In this document: positions 35,466 to 44,822 of the stretch, piece after piece
Layout: every line of letters starts with the position of its first letter
Numbering within the stretch: the stretch's first letter is position 1
Position numbers and translations under genes: made by a program
Notes under the pieces: generated by a model
The model's input: only the letters and a program-made list of their open reading frames with translations
The model's database searches: none
What the model was told of the DNA's origin: nothing
DNA from: a bacterium
GTDB taxonomy: Bacteria; Pseudomonadota; Alphaproteobacteria; Rhodobacterales; Rhodobacteraceae
Direction: 5' to 3'
Length of the DNA: 64,000 nt
Assembly (NCBI GenBank): GCA_016124195.1
Contig: WGOE01000006.1
Location: 310,001 to 374,000, forward strand

Positions 35466-37886
35466 TCAGGCGCGCATCCTTCCGCCATCGTCCCATAGGG
35501 GGGCGAGGTGGACGCGGGCGGGGCGGCGCTGCCCGAGGATTTCGACCTCAAGCGCCAGGCCGTCCTGCACGCGGTCGGCCGGGATGAAACCCTGGGCCAC
35601 GGATTTGCCGGTCCAATGGCTGAAGCCGCCCGAGGTGCACCAGCCGACCACCGCGCCGTCGAGCCAGATCGGCTCCCAGGCGACCACGTCGGCGTCGGTG
35701 ACATCGACGACGATGGGGACGAGCTTGCGGCTGGGTCCCTTGGCCTTTTCGGCCATGGCCGCGGCCTTGCCGATCCAGTCGGCCTCCTTGTTCCAGGCGA
35801 TGAACCGGTCGAGGCCGGTCTCCATCGGCGTGTAGTCTGGCGAGAATTCGCGGCCCCAGGAGCCGAACCATTTGTCGAGCCGCAGTGACATCATCGCGCG
35901 CATCCCGAAGGGGCGCAGGCCGAGGTCGGCGCCGGCCGCCGTCAGCACATCCCAGAGGTGGCGGACCGACATGTGGTCGGTGAAGATTTCATAGCCCAGA
36001 TCGCCGGTGTAGCTGACGCGCTGGACGAGGCAGTTGGCCATGCCCACCGTCATCTTGCGCAGGTCCATGAACCTGAACGCCTCGGCCGAGACATCGGCGC
36101 GAGTGACGCGGGCCAGAAGCTCTCGGGCTTTCGGCCCCGCGATCTGGAAGCCCGAGCGGCTGTCGGAGATGTTTTCGACGCTGACCCCGTCCATCGCATT
36201 GTCGTCGAACCAGCGGCCGTGCCAGCCCTGCGCACCATAGCTGGCGGTCAGCTGGAATTCGGTCTCGGACAGGCAGGAGACGGTAAAATCGCCGATGATT
36301 TTGCCGGAATGAGCCAGCATCGGGGTGAGGGACAGGCGCCCGGGTTTCGGGATGCGGCCCGCCATGACGCGGTCGAGCCAGGCGCGGGCCTTGGGCCCCT
36401 TGACGAGGTATTTACCGAAGTTCTGCACCTCGTTGATGCCGACGCCTTCGCGCACGGCCATCACCTCTTGCCGGGTGGCCTCCCAGGCGTTGGAACGTTT
36501 GAACGAGGGCTCTTCATAGCGCGGCTCGCCGGGCAGGGCGAAGTAATTGGGCACTTCCAGCCCGTATTGCTGGCCCCAGACCGCGTTCATCTCGTCGAAG
36601 ACCTGATACATCGGCGTGGTACGGAAGGGGCGGGCGGCAGGGCGTTCCTCGTTCGGGTAGCCGACCGAAAACCGCATCTGGTAGTTTTCGATCACTTTCG
36701 GCACCGTATAGCCGGGCGAGGTCCAGTTGCCGAAGCGCGCCACGTCAAAGCCGCGCGGGTCGCGTTCGACCTCGCCATGGATCATCCATTGCGCCAACGC
36801 GAGGCCCATGCCGCCGCCTTGGCTGAAGCCGGCCATCACGGCGCAGGCGGACCAGTAATTCCTGAGCCCCGGCACCGGGCCGATCAACGGGTTGCCATCG
36901 GGGGCAAAGGTGAAAGGCCCGTGGATCACCCGCTTGACGCCCGAGCGTTCCAGCACCGGCACCCGGCGATAGGCGAAGTTGACCGAATCCTCGATCTTGT
37001 CGAATTGCTCGTTCAGAAGCTCGTGGCCGAAGTTCCACGGCGTGCCATCGACGGCCCAAGGCTCGCAGGGCTTTTCGTAAAAGCCGATGCACATGCCGCG
37101 GCCTTCCTGGCGCAGGTAAAATTCGCCACCCGGGTCCATGACATGGGGAAACTCGCGGCCCCGGCCAAGGATGTCCATGATCTCGGGGATATCATCGGTG
37201 ACGATGTATTGATGCGCCATCGGCAGAAGCGGCAGATAGACGCCGGCCATGGCGCCGACCTCGCGCGCCCAGAGGCCGCCGGCGTTGACGAGGTGTTCGC
37301 AGGTGATCGTGCCCTTTTCGGTGACGACCTCCCAACCGTCTTTCGTCGGGTTGGTCTCCAGCACGCGGTTGTGCAGGACGATCTCGGCCCCGCCCATCCG
37401 CGCCGCCTTGGCATAGGCATGGGTGGTGCCCGAAGGGTCGAGGTGGCCATCCAAGGGATCGTAAAGCCCGCCGATGATGCCCTTGGTGTTCACCAGGCCA
37501 TCGGTCAGCTTGTCGATCTCGGCCGGCGTCAGGATTTCGGTGTCTAGGCCCATGTAGCGGTGCTTGGCGCGTTCGGCCTTCAGCTGTTCGAAGCGCGCCT
37601 CATTGTCGGCCAGGGTCACGCCGCCCACATGGTGAAGCCCGCAGGACATGCCGGTGATCGCCTCCAGCTCCTTGTAAAGCCGGATCGTATAGCCCTGCAG
37701 CGCCGCCATGTTGGTGTCGCCGTTGATCGTGTGAAAGCCGCCCGCCGCATGCCAGGTCGACCCCGAGGTGAGGTCTGACCGCTCGATCAGCGTGACATCC
37801 GACCAGCCCAGCTTGGTCAGGTGATAAAGCACCGAACAGCCGACGACACCGCCGCCGATCACCACCACGCGGGTATGGGATTTCAT
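35466..37886 (-). CDS. FAD-dependent dimethylglycine/sarcosine dehydrogenase-like protein with GcvT domain
   Basis: The 806-residue protein has an N-terminal FAD-binding oxidoreductase (VVVIGGGVVGCSVLYHLTKLG at residues about 7-27; STWHAAGGFHT near the flavin-binding histidine) and a C-terminal GcvT-like aminomethyl-folate domain (from about residue 430: RSNAWEATRQEVMAVREGVGI...TGDLGYEIF). This is the dimethylglycine or sarcosine dehydrogenase architecture, which demethylates N-methylglycines and passes the methylene to tetrahydrofolate. The ATG at 37886 is chosen; the 50 extra residues upstream are not coding in character. No folate or betaine genes are next to it, so the substrate is not certain. 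Confidence 0.88.
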   Translation of the reverse strand: MKSHTRVVVIGGGVVGCSVLYHLTKLGWSDVTLIERSDLTSGSTWHAAGGFHTINGDTNMAALQGYTIRLYKELEAITGMSCGLHHVGGVTLADNEARFEQLKAERAKHRYMGLDTEILTPAEIDKLTDGLVNTKGIIGGLYDPLDGHLDPSGTTHAYAKAARMGGAEIVLHNRVLETNPTKDGWEVVTEKGTITCEHLVNAGGLWAREVGAMAGVYLPLLPMAHQYIVTDDIPEIMDILGRGREFPHVMDPGGEFYLRQEGRGMCIGFYEKPCEPWAVDGTPWNFGHELLNEQFDKIEDSVNFAYRRVPVLERSGVKRVIHGPFTFAPDGNPLIGPVPGLRNYWSACAVMAGFSQGGGMGLALAQWMIHGEVERDPRGFDVARFGNWTSPGYTVPKVIENYQMRFSVGYPNEERPAARPFRTTPMYQVFDEMNAVWGQQYGLEVPNYFALPGEPRYEEPSFKRSNAWEATRQEVMAVREGVGINEVQNFGKYLVKGPKARAWLDRVMAGRIPKPGRLSLTPMLAHSGKIIGDFTVSCLSETEFQLTASYGAQGWHGRWFDDNAMDGVSVENISDSRSGFQIAGPKARELLARVTRADVSAEAFRFMDLRKMTVGMANCLVQRVSYTGDLGYEIFTDHMSVRHLWDVLTAAGADLGLRPFGMRAMMSLRLDKWFGSWGREFSPDYTPMETGLDRFIAWNKEADWIGKAAAMAEKAKGPSRKLVPIVVDVTDADVVAWEPIWLDGAVVGWCTSGGFSHWTGKSVAQGFIPADRVQDGLALEVEILGQRRPARVHLAPLWDDGGRMRA

Positions 37887-38090
37887 GTCTCTTCCTTTGG
37901 CTGAACCGGGACTGCCCGGGCTTTGCGCCAGAAAACACCTGCCAAGGGGTGAAGTCACGTCAAATGGCGACATCGGGCGTCGCGGATGGCGCAAGTGGGC
38001 GCCACGATTCCGAGGCGCCGTTAACCCCGGATTCACCATTATCAATCAAAGGTTGCGTCAATCTGTTCTTAACCACGGCGAAGGATGATC

Positions 38091-39344
38091 ATGGCCGCGT
38101 TCAAGTTTTTTGAGGGCAATCTGGGTTTCTATGGCTACGGCGACCTTGCCAGCTATGCGATCACGGCAAGCGATGCCACGCATCTGACCCTTGACTGGAA
38201 CACGGCGAACGGCGTTCTGGACCCCACCCGCGATGCGGCAGAGGTGACGCTGACCTGTGCCGGGCTGCAAAGCTATGTGGTCGAGGATGGCCCCGACGCC
38301 GGCCAGACGCGGGTCACGGCCGGCACATTGACCGGCGTGCATTATTCCGATGCCTCGGGCGGTGATCTTCTGGACATCAGCGGCATCGCGCTGCGGCTGC
38401 CGATCTTTCTGAACACGCTGGCGCGGGGCGATTCCTTCGGGGCCTGGCAGATGCTCAGCCATGTCGGGGCGACCACGATCACCGGGTCAACGAATGCCGC
38501 AGGGCCGGGCCATTCCGGCAGCGGCGATGTGATCGACTCGACGGCAGGCAACGACATCGTCAACGCGCTTGGCGGCGACGATTTCGTGCAGGATCACGGC
38601 GGCACCGACAGCTACAACGGTGGCCTCGGCTTTGACACCCTGTCTTATGACAGCTGGAACTACACACCCTGGGCGATGGCCGGCGGCATCCAGGTGGACG
38701 AGCTTCTGGGCACGATCAAGGGGCCGGACGGGCTGACCGACAAGGCCGCAGGCTTCGAAAGCATCGTGGGGACTTTCCTCAACGATTCGTTCAAGGGCAA
38801 TGCGCGGGCCAACCAGTTCGAAGGAGGCGCTGGGGCCGATTACATCGACGGGCGCGGCGGGATCGACACGGTGTCCTATGCGATGGACGCCGGCTGGGGC
38901 GGCACCGATGGCATCAAGGTCAATCTGGCCGCGCACAGCGTTCGCGACGGGTTCGGCTATGTCGATCAGGTCTTCAACGTCGAGGTCATCATCGGCACCG
39001 CACGCCGCGACATCTTCTTTGACAACGGCGCCGACAATTTCTTTGACGGCGGGGCGGGCAACGACACGATGCACTTCGGCTTTGGCAACGACACCGGCCA
39101 TGGCGGCAGCGGGGCCGACACGTTCATCTTCGACGGCACCTTCAGCGACGACACGGTGGATGATTTCCACGTGGCCGAGGGCGACAAGATCCGCATCAGT
39201 GCGGCGACAAGCTTCAGCCAGATCCACCTCTACGACATCACCACCGACGACGGGCCGGCGGTTCTGGCCACCTTCGGCACCAGTTCGGTCACCTTGGCCA
39301 ATGTCGCGGCGGCCGATCTGCATGCCGCGGATTTCGGGTTCTGA
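38091..39344 (+). CDS. RTX-type calcium-binding protein without Hint domain
   Basis: The 417-residue protein has a non-repeat N-terminal half (residues 1-145, AAFKFFEGNLGFYGYGDLASYAITAS...) and degenerate RTX repeats scattered through residues about 150-350 (STAGNDIVNALGGDD, GGAGADYIDGRGGIDTVSYA, GGAGNDTMHFGFGNDTGHGGSGADTFIF). It ends with a DTVDDFHVAEGDKIRISA segment and a terminal beta region typical of type I secreted RTX proteins. GAAGGA is placed for the ATG at 38091, not for the ATG at 38085. It lies between two minus-strand genes and is convergent with livM (6-bp gap), so it breaks an otherwise minus-strand block. Confidence 0.85.
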   Translation: MAAFKFFEGNLGFYGYGDLASYAITASDATHLTLDWNTANGVLDPTRDAAEVTLTCAGLQSYVVEDGPDAGQTRVTAGTLTGVHYSDASGGDLLDISGIALRLPIFLNTLARGDSFGAWQMLSHVGATTITGSTNAAGPGHSGSGDVIDSTAGNDIVNALGGDDFVQDHGGTDSYNGGLGFDTLSYDSWNYTPWAMAGGIQVDELLGTIKGPDGLTDKAAGFESIVGTFLNDSFKGNARANQFEGGAGADYIDGRGGIDTVSYAMDAGWGGTDGIKVNLAAHSVRDGFGYVDQVFNVEVIIGTARRDIFFDNGADNFFDGGAGNDTMHFGFGNDTGHGGSGADTFIFDGTFSDDTVDDFHVAEGDKIRISAATSFSQIHLYDITTDDGPAVLATFGTSSVTLANVAAADLHAADFGF

Positions 39345-39350
39345 GGCGGA

Positions 39351-40652
39351 TTATTTCTCGGGCAAAAGACCACGCGGGCTGAAGCGCAACACGACCAGAA
39401 GCGCCACGCCCAACGTCAGCAGCCGCATCTGGGGCGCCACGTCGATCAGGTGGTTCTTCAAAGCCCCATCCGGCATCCCCGCCGTCAGCGCCGCCGCAAC
39501 CAGCGGGCCGGCATTGTCCACGATCAGCCAGAGCCAGCCCACCAGCAACCCGCCCAGCACCGAGCCCCAGTTGTTCCCAGACCCGCCCACGATCACCATG
39601 ATCCAGATGAGAAAGGTAAAGCGCAGCGGCGAATACTCGCCCGGCACCAGCTGGCCCAGCATCGAGACATACATCGCCCCCGACATGCCCACCACGGCCG
39701 AACCGAGGATGAAGATGATCAGATGTTGGCGCTTGACGTCCTTGCCCATGGCGGCGGCCGCGACCTCGTTGTCGCGGATCGCCCGCATCATCCGGCCCCA
39801 GGGCGAATTGAGCGCGCGCTGCAGCAGCCACATCAATATGGCCAGAACCAGGGTGAAAAGGATGATGTACATGCCCTTGACCGCCAGGGTCGAGGCGGTC
39901 ACCGGGCTCAGCCCCCAATCGGCGCAGAAGGCCAGGAAACGCGCATTGGCCTGCAAGTCCACCTCATAGGGCACGGGCCAGGGGCGCGGCAGGTTGATGA
40001 AGTTCTTGACGCCCCGCGCCATCCAGTCCTCGGACTTGATCGCGGTGATCACGATCTCTGCGATGCCCAGCGTGGCGATGGCCAGATAATCCTCGCGCAG
40101 ACCAAGGGCGATCTTGCCGATGGCCCAGGCCGCGATGGCTGCGAAAAGCCCGCCGATCGGCCAGGCCCAGATCGAGTTGAGGCCAAAGCCGCCGATGTTG
40201 CCATAGGTCGCCGGATCATAGCTTTCGATCGCGGTGACGGCGGGGTCAAAGATGGCGCGGTAAAGGAAAAAGCCGCCAATCAGGATCACCGCGACCAGAA
40301 GGGCGCGGGTTCGGCCATGGGGCATATATTTCCAGACAGCAACGGCCAGCGCGATCACGGCCACCGCCACCGCCAGACCCAGGATCAACTGCCAGCCGCC
40401 GGCCGCGAAAGCCTCGGGCACCGGCGCGGCGGATACGAAGACCACCGCCAGCCCGCCCAAGGCGATCGACCCCATGATGCCGGTCGAGAAGAGCCCCGCA
40501 TAGCCCCACTGCATGTTCACGCCAAGCGCCATGATCGCCGACAAGAGGCCGATGACCAGAATGTTCAGGCTGACGTTCCACGACAGCAAGAGCCCCGTCA
40601 GCAGATAAAGGACCGCAACCCCGGCAAAGAGAACGACCGCACGATTCTTCAT
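39351..40652 (-). CDS. livM: Branched-chain amino acid ABC transporter permease, LivM type
   Basis: The 433-residue permease has about ten membrane helices and the LivM loop SPWGRMMRAIRDNEVAAAAMGKDVKRQHLIIFILGSAVVGMSGAMYVSMLGQLVPGEYSPLRFTFLIWIMVIVGGSGNNWGSVLGGLL (EAA-like loop and the GGSG turn). An extra hydrophobic region near residues 90-170 makes it longer than E. coli LivM. It is the last gene of the operon, 1 bp after livH. Confidence 0.9.
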   Translation of the reverse strand: MKNRAVVLFAGVAVLYLLTGLLLSWNVSLNILVIGLLSAIMALGVNMQWGYAGLFSTGIMGSIALGGLAVVFVSAAPVPEAFAAGGWQLILGLAVAVAVIALAVAVWKYMPHGRTRALLVAVILIGGFFLYRAIFDPAVTAIESYDPATYGNIGGFGLNSIWAWPIGGLFAAIAAWAIGKIALGLREDYLAIATLGIAEIVITAIKSEDWMARGVKNFINLPRPWPVPYEVDLQANARFLAFCADWGLSPVTASTLAVKGMYIILFTLVLAILMWLLQRALNSPWGRMMRAIRDNEVAAAAMGKDVKRQHLIIFILGSAVVGMSGAMYVSMLGQLVPGEYSPLRFTFLIWIMVIVGGSGNNWGSVLGGLLVGWLWLIVDNAGPLVAAALTAGMPDGALKNHLIDVAPQMRLLTLGVALLVVLRFSPRGLLPEK

Positions 40653-40653
40653 G

Positions 40654-41661
40654 TCATTTCCCCTTGTTGAACAGGCCGTTGGGCATGAACAGCAGCACGA
40701 TGATCAGGATCGAGAAGCTGATGGCGAATTTGTAGTCGGTGGACACGAGCTGCATCAGGCTGTCGGGGGCAAGGCTTGCCGGCAGAAGATAGGTCAGAAC
40801 CTTCTTCCAGGCATAGGTCACCACGATTTCAGAGAAGGCAACGACAAAGCCGCCCGCCACGGCCCCCAGAGGCGAGCCGAGGCCTCCGACCACCGCCGCC
40901 GCAAAGATCGGCAACAGAAGCTGAAAGTAGATGAGCGGTCGAAAGCTCTTGTCCAGACCGTAAAGCGTGCCGGCAATCACCGCCAGTGCGGCGGCAATCA
41001 CCCAGGTGACCTGCACGACGCGGTCGGGATTGATGCCGGACAGCAGGGCCAGATCCTCGTTGTCGGAAAAGGCGCGCATGGATTTGCCGGTGCGGGTCTT
41101 TTGCAGGAACCAGAACAGCGCACCCATGGTCAAAAGCGCCGTGATCAGCGTGAAGGCCGTGGTGCCCTTGATGGCCAGTCCCTCGGAGAGGCCGGTCCAG
41201 TCCTTGAACTGCTGCGCCGAGATCAGGAAACGGCCGCCGTCGGCAAAGTTGATCTCCTGCGTGCCGATGATCATGCGCACAAGCCCGTTCATCACGAACA
41301 TGACCCCGGCCGAAACGATGACCAGGATGATCGGCTTGGCCTTCTGCTTGCGGTAGAACCGATAGACCCAGCGGTCGGTCAACAGCATCAGCGCCGCCGT
41401 GATGGCGATGGCAAAGGGAATCGCCAGAAGCGCGGTCGGCAGCGGCCCGATCGAGATGCCGAGGCTTTGAAACCCCCAGGTGAACAGGATCACCACCATG
41501 GTCCCGAAGGCCATGGTGTCGCCCCAGGCGAAGTTGGAAAAGCGCAGGATGCCAAAGATCAGCGTAACCCCCAGCGCCCCCACGGCCAGTTGTGCGCCAT
41601 AAGAGGCGGCAGGAATGAAGACAAAGTTCAGAAAGGCGACGAGCGCGTTCAGAATATCCAT
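40654..41661 (-). CDS. livH: Branched-chain amino acid ABC transporter permease, LivH type
   Basis: The 335-residue permease carries the LivH features: YGAQLAVGALGVTLIFGILRFSNFAWGDTMAFG near the start, KTRTGKSMRAFSDNEDLALLSGINPDRVVQVTWVIAAALAVIAGTLYGL, and AAVVGGLGSPLGAVAGGFVVAFSEIVVTYAWKK. It forms the membrane channel with LivM. It lies 3 bp after livF. Confidence 0.9.
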   Translation of the reverse strand: MDILNALVAFLNFVFIPAASYGAQLAVGALGVTLIFGILRFSNFAWGDTMAFGTMVVILFTWGFQSLGISIGPLPTALLAIPFAIAITAALMLLTDRWVYRFYRKQKAKPIILVIVSAGVMFVMNGLVRMIIGTQEINFADGGRFLISAQQFKDWTGLSEGLAIKGTTAFTLITALLTMGALFWFLQKTRTGKSMRAFSDNEDLALLSGINPDRVVQVTWVIAAALAVIAGTLYGLDKSFRPLIYFQLLLPIFAAAVVGGLGSPLGAVAGGFVVAFSEIVVTYAWKKVLTYLLPASLAPDSLMQLVSTDYKFAISFSILIIVLLFMPNGLFNKGK

Positions 41662-41664
41662 GGC

Positions 41665-42375
41665 TCAGCCCCCCAGGAAGCTGCGGCGGACATCCGGGTC
41701 GGCCAGAAGTGCTGCCCCGGTGTCGGTGTAACGGTTGGCGCCCTGCACAAGGACATAGCCCTTGTCGGCGATGTTGAGCGCCTGACGGGCGTTCTGTTCC
41801 ACCATCAGGATAGAGATCCCGGTGCGGGCCACTTCGATGATGCGGTCGAAGAGTTCGTCCATCACGATAGGCGAGACGCCGGCGGTCGGCTCGTCCAGCA
41901 TCAGGACCTGCGGCTGGGTCATCAGGGCGCGGCCTACGGCAACCTGCTGACGCTGGCCGCCCGACAATTCTCCGGCCGGTTGCAGGCGCTTGGACTTGAG
42001 GATCGGGAAGAGGTGATAGACCTGTTCCAGCGTGCCGCTGATGTCGTCGCGGCGCAGGAAGGCCCCCATCTCGAGGTTTTCTTCCACCGTCATCGAAGTG
42101 AAGATGTTATGGGTCTGCGGCACGAAGGCCATGCCCTTGGCCACGCGGTCCTGCGGGGAAAGCGCGGTGATGTCTTCGCCATTCAGCCGCACCTGGCCGC
42201 CGCGCAGCTTGAGCATGCCAAAGACGGCCTTCATGGCCGTGGATTTGCCGGCGCCGTTCGGGCCGACGATCACGGCGATCTGGCCTTTCTCGACGCCGAT
42301 GGTGCAGTCGTGCAGGATGTCGGTCGCGCCATAGCCGCCGGTCATCGCCTCGCCGATCAGGAAGGGCTCAGCCAT
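41665..42375 (-). CDS. livF: Branched-chain amino acid ABC transporter ATP-binding protein, LivF type
   Basis: The 236-residue ATPase has Walker A GPNGAGKST, signature LSGGQRQQVAVGRALMTQPQVLMLDEPTAGV (Q-loop to Walker B) and a final H-loop-type region. It couples ATP hydrolysis to transport with LivG. It is preceded by a 128-bp gap full of hairpins, which separates it from livG within the operon. Confidence 0.92.
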   Translation of the reverse strand: MAEPFLIGEAMTGGYGATDILHDCTIGVEKGQIAVIVGPNGAGKSTAMKAVFGMLKLRGGQVRLNGEDITALSPQDRVAKGMAFVPQTHNIFTSMTVEENLEMGAFLRRDDISGTLEQVYHLFPILKSKRLQPAGELSGGQRQQVAVGRALMTQPQVLMLDEPTAGVSPIVMDELFDRIIEVARTGISILMVEQNARQALNIADKGYVLVQGANRYTDTGAALLADPDVRRSFLGG

Positions 42376-42390
42376 GGGTGATCTCCGTCA

Positions 42391-42493
42391 CGAATTTTCT
42401 GCGAAAATTCGCAGGACGAGATTTCAGGCGAAATTTCAACATCACAATTTTCGCAGAAAATTGGTCCATTGCCAGATTTCCGCCGAAAATCTG
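42391..42493. repeat. Array of four hairpins between livG and livF
   Basis: Four stem-loops in 103 bp: CGAATTTTC/GAAAATTCG around TGC (42391-42411); a shorter ATTTC/GAAAT around AGGC (42421-42434); CAATTTTC/GAAAATTG around GCA (42445-42463); and CAGATTT/AAATCTG with a 7-base middle (42473-42493). The first and third share the core TTTCTGCGAAA in opposite orientations, as do the elements at 52009-52080. Their place in the operon means they will be in the transcript and could tune livF relative to livG. Confidence 0.75.
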
Positions 42494-42503
42494 AGGATCA
42501 GGG

Positions 42504-43286
42504 TCAGCCATGCGCCACCACCTTGTTCTTCAATCCGGTGCCCAGATAGGCCTCGATGACGCGCTCGTCGTTCTTGACCTCGTCCACTGTGCCCTTTGCC
42601 AGCACCTTGCCTTCGGCCATCACGATGACCGGGTCGCACAGGCGGGCGATGAAATCCATGTCGTGTTCGATGACGCAGAACGTATAGCCGCGTTCCTTGT
42701 TGAGCCGCACGATGGCATCGCCGATCGTGTTGAGAAGCGTGCGGTTCACGCCCGCGCCGACTTCGTCGAGGAACACGACCTTTGCATCGACCATCATCGT
42801 GCGGCCCAGTTCCACCAGCTTCTTCTGTCCGCCCGAGATATTGCCGGCCTTCTCATCGGCGATATGACGGATCGTCAGGAAATCGAGGACCTCATCCGCC
42901 TTGCGTCGCAGCGCCGCCTCTTCCCGCGCAATCACGCCGCGGCGAAACCAGGTGTTCCACAATGTCTCGCCCGATTGATGACCCGGCACCATCATCAGGT
43001 TCTCGCGCACGGTCATCGAGGAGAATTCGTGGGCGATCTGAAAGGTGCGCAGCAGGCCCTTGGCAAACAGTTCGTGCGGGGCGAGGCCAGAGATATCCTC
43101 GCCATCCATCAGGACACGGCCCGAGGTCGGTTTGAGACGGCCGGCGATGACGTTGAACAGCGTGGTCTTGCCCGCGCCGTTCGGGCCGATCAGTCCGGTG
43201 ATGGAGCCGGTGGCAATTTCAAGCGACGCACCGTCAACGGCGCGAAAGGCCCCGAAGTGCCGGTGCAGGTCTTCGACGACGATCAT
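42504..43286 (-). CDS. livG: Branched-chain amino acid ABC transporter ATP-binding protein, LivG type
   Basis: The 260-residue ATPase has Walker A GPNGAGKTTLFN and signature NISGGQKKLVELGRTMMVDAKVVFLDEVGAG. The longer insertion before the signature (HQSGETLWNTWFRRGVIAREE) is typical of LivG. The ATG at 43286 (MIVVEDLHRHFG) matches the family start; 18 residues upstream are not coding in character. It follows the binding protein gene after a 107-bp gap with a strong hairpin. Confidence 0.92.
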   Translation of the reverse strand: MIVVEDLHRHFGAFRAVDGASLEIATGSITGLIGPNGAGKTTLFNVIAGRLKPTSGRVLMDGEDISGLAPHELFAKGLLRTFQIAHEFSSMTVRENLMMVPGHQSGETLWNTWFRRGVIAREEAALRRKADEVLDFLTIRHIADEKAGNISGGQKKLVELGRTMMVDAKVVFLDEVGAGVNRTLLNTIGDAIVRLNKERGYTFCVIEHDMDFIARLCDPVIVMAEGKVLAKGTVDEVKNDERVIEAYLGTGLKNKVVAHG

Positions 43287-43345
43287 GTGTTCCCCTGTCT
43301 TCCCTGTGGCCCTTGTGGGCTCTTTGGGTCGTTGGATCATGGCAA

Positions 43346-43370
43346 CGGCCCGGGGACCAGCCCCGGGCCG
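43346..43370 (-). terminator. Strong hairpin between binding-protein gene and livG
   Basis: CGGCCCGGGG and CCCCGGGCCG make a perfect 10-bp stem around ACCAG. On the minus strand it lies just after the binding-protein stop. No T-run follows, so partial termination or 3'-end protection is likelier than a full stop; this is the usual way an excess of the binding protein is obtained. Confidence 0.7.
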
Positions 43371-43393
43371 TGCGGCACTATGTCATTGAACGA

Positions 43394-44596
43394 TCAACGG
43401 AACTTGACGGTTTCGTACTTGCCGTCCTTGACGACGAACTCGCGGTAGCGGCCAGCGCTCTCGCCCGGTCCGATCAGCGTGACGCCCGAAGCCCCGTCAT
43501 AGTCGATGGCCTTGCCGGCCGCGATCAGCTCCATCGCATGGCCAAGCTGGCCGGGCAGGATCTTTTCGCCCGACCCGTCGGCCGGACCATTGGCGACCTG
43601 CATGATGAAGTCCTTGTAGACCTTGGGATCGGTCGACTTGGCTTCCTGCATGGCCAGCATGATCAGGGCTGCCGCGTCGTAGCTTTCCATCGTGTAGGGC
43701 GAGGTGGCGTCATAGGGCGGGTTGTTGACCTTGCCCATGTCTGCCAGGATCTTGGCACCGGCCGAGTCCGATTGGGCGACCTGGCCGTAGGATCCGTCAA
43801 GTGCCGGGCCGATCGCCTTGGGCAGGCTGTCGCCCACCATGCCGCCGGGCAGGCCGAACTTGGTGAAGGCGCCGGTGTCGAGCGAGGCCTGGATGATGCC
43901 CTTGCCGCCCTGGTCGAGGTAGCCCGCCACGACCAGCAGGTCGCCGCCCGCCGCCGCCAGCGAGGCGACTTCGGCCGAATAGTCCGACTTGCCGTCTTCA
44001 TGCGGGATGTCGATGGTGACCTTGCCGCCGACTTTCTGGAACGAGGTCGAGATCGCGTCGGCCAGACCCTTGCCATAATCGCTGTTGGAATAGGTCAGGG
44101 CGATCGACTTCACGCCATGTTCCTTGAGGATATCGGCCATGACTTCGCCTTCGCGCGCATCCGAAGGTGCGGTGCGGAAGAACAGGCCATCGTCCTCGGC
44201 CGTCGACAGCGCGGGCGAGGTCGCCGAGGGCGACACCATGACCATGCCGTTGGGCCGTGCCACGTTTTGCAGGACGGCGCCGGTCACACCGGAACAATCG
44301 CCGCCGATGATGCCCTTGACGCCGTCAGAGGTGATCATCTTCTCGGCAGCCGTGGTGGCCGCGGCCGAGTCCGTGCAGGTGTCGTCGCCACGAACCGGAA
44401 CGAAATGCATTCCGTTGATGGCCTTGCCGGAGTCGTTCACTTCCTTCATCGCGGCTTCCGCCGCATTGGCCATATGGCCCGTCAGCGATTCGATAGGTCC
44501 GGTAAAGCCGATCAGAATACCAATCTTGACGTCTTCGGCCGAAGCAGCACCGGCCACAAGAGCAGTGGCAGCCGTGGCGAGCAGCAGTTTTTTCAT
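43394..44596 (-). CDS. Branched-chain amino acid ABC transporter substrate-binding protein
   Basis: The 400-residue periplasmic protein has a signal peptide (MKKLLLATAATALVAGAASA, residues 1-20) and a type I periplasmic binding fold (DVKIGILIGFTGPIESLTGHMANAAEAAMKEVNDSGK, GDDTCTDSAAATTAAEKMI, SALTYSNSDYGKGLAD-like). The disulfide of Leu/Ile/Val-binding proteins may be Cys76/Cys103 type, with cysteines in DDTCTD and GGDCSG. The ligand could be a branched-chain amino acid or another amide; the neighbours do not tell. First gene of the transporter operon. Confidence 0.9.
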   Translation of the reverse strand: MKKLLLATAATALVAGAASAEDVKIGILIGFTGPIESLTGHMANAAEAAMKEVNDSGKAINGMHFVPVRGDDTCTDSAAATTAAEKMITSDGVKGIIGGDCSGVTGAVLQNVARPNGMVMVSPSATSPALSTAEDDGLFFRTAPSDAREGEVMADILKEHGVKSIALTYSNSDYGKGLADAISTSFQKVGGKVTIDIPHEDGKSDYSAEVASLAAAGGDLLVVAGYLDQGGKGIIQASLDTGAFTKFGLPGGMVGDSLPKAIGPALDGSYGQVAQSDSAGAKILADMGKVNNPPYDATSPYTMESYDAAALIMLAMQEAKSTDPKVYKDFIMQVANGPADGSGEKILPGQLGHAMELIAAGKAIDYDGASGVTLIGPGESAGRYREFVVKDGKYETVKFR

Positions 44597-44822
44597 TCTT
44601 GTCTCCCTTGTTGGATCGTAATCCTGCGGGAACCCTAATGGGATGCGGATGAAAAGAAAAGCGTCTCCTCGGGGGCGCTGTTCGACGTCTTCTGCCGCGG
44701 CGCGGGGCCAAATGCGTTGCAAAGGCGCGTCACATCGGACTTGGCGGCGGGCGCGGCCCTTGACGCTGGCCCGGGCCGGGGCCACCTATCGATCAAAGCG
44801 TGATCTCTGTGTGAGGGCAAGG

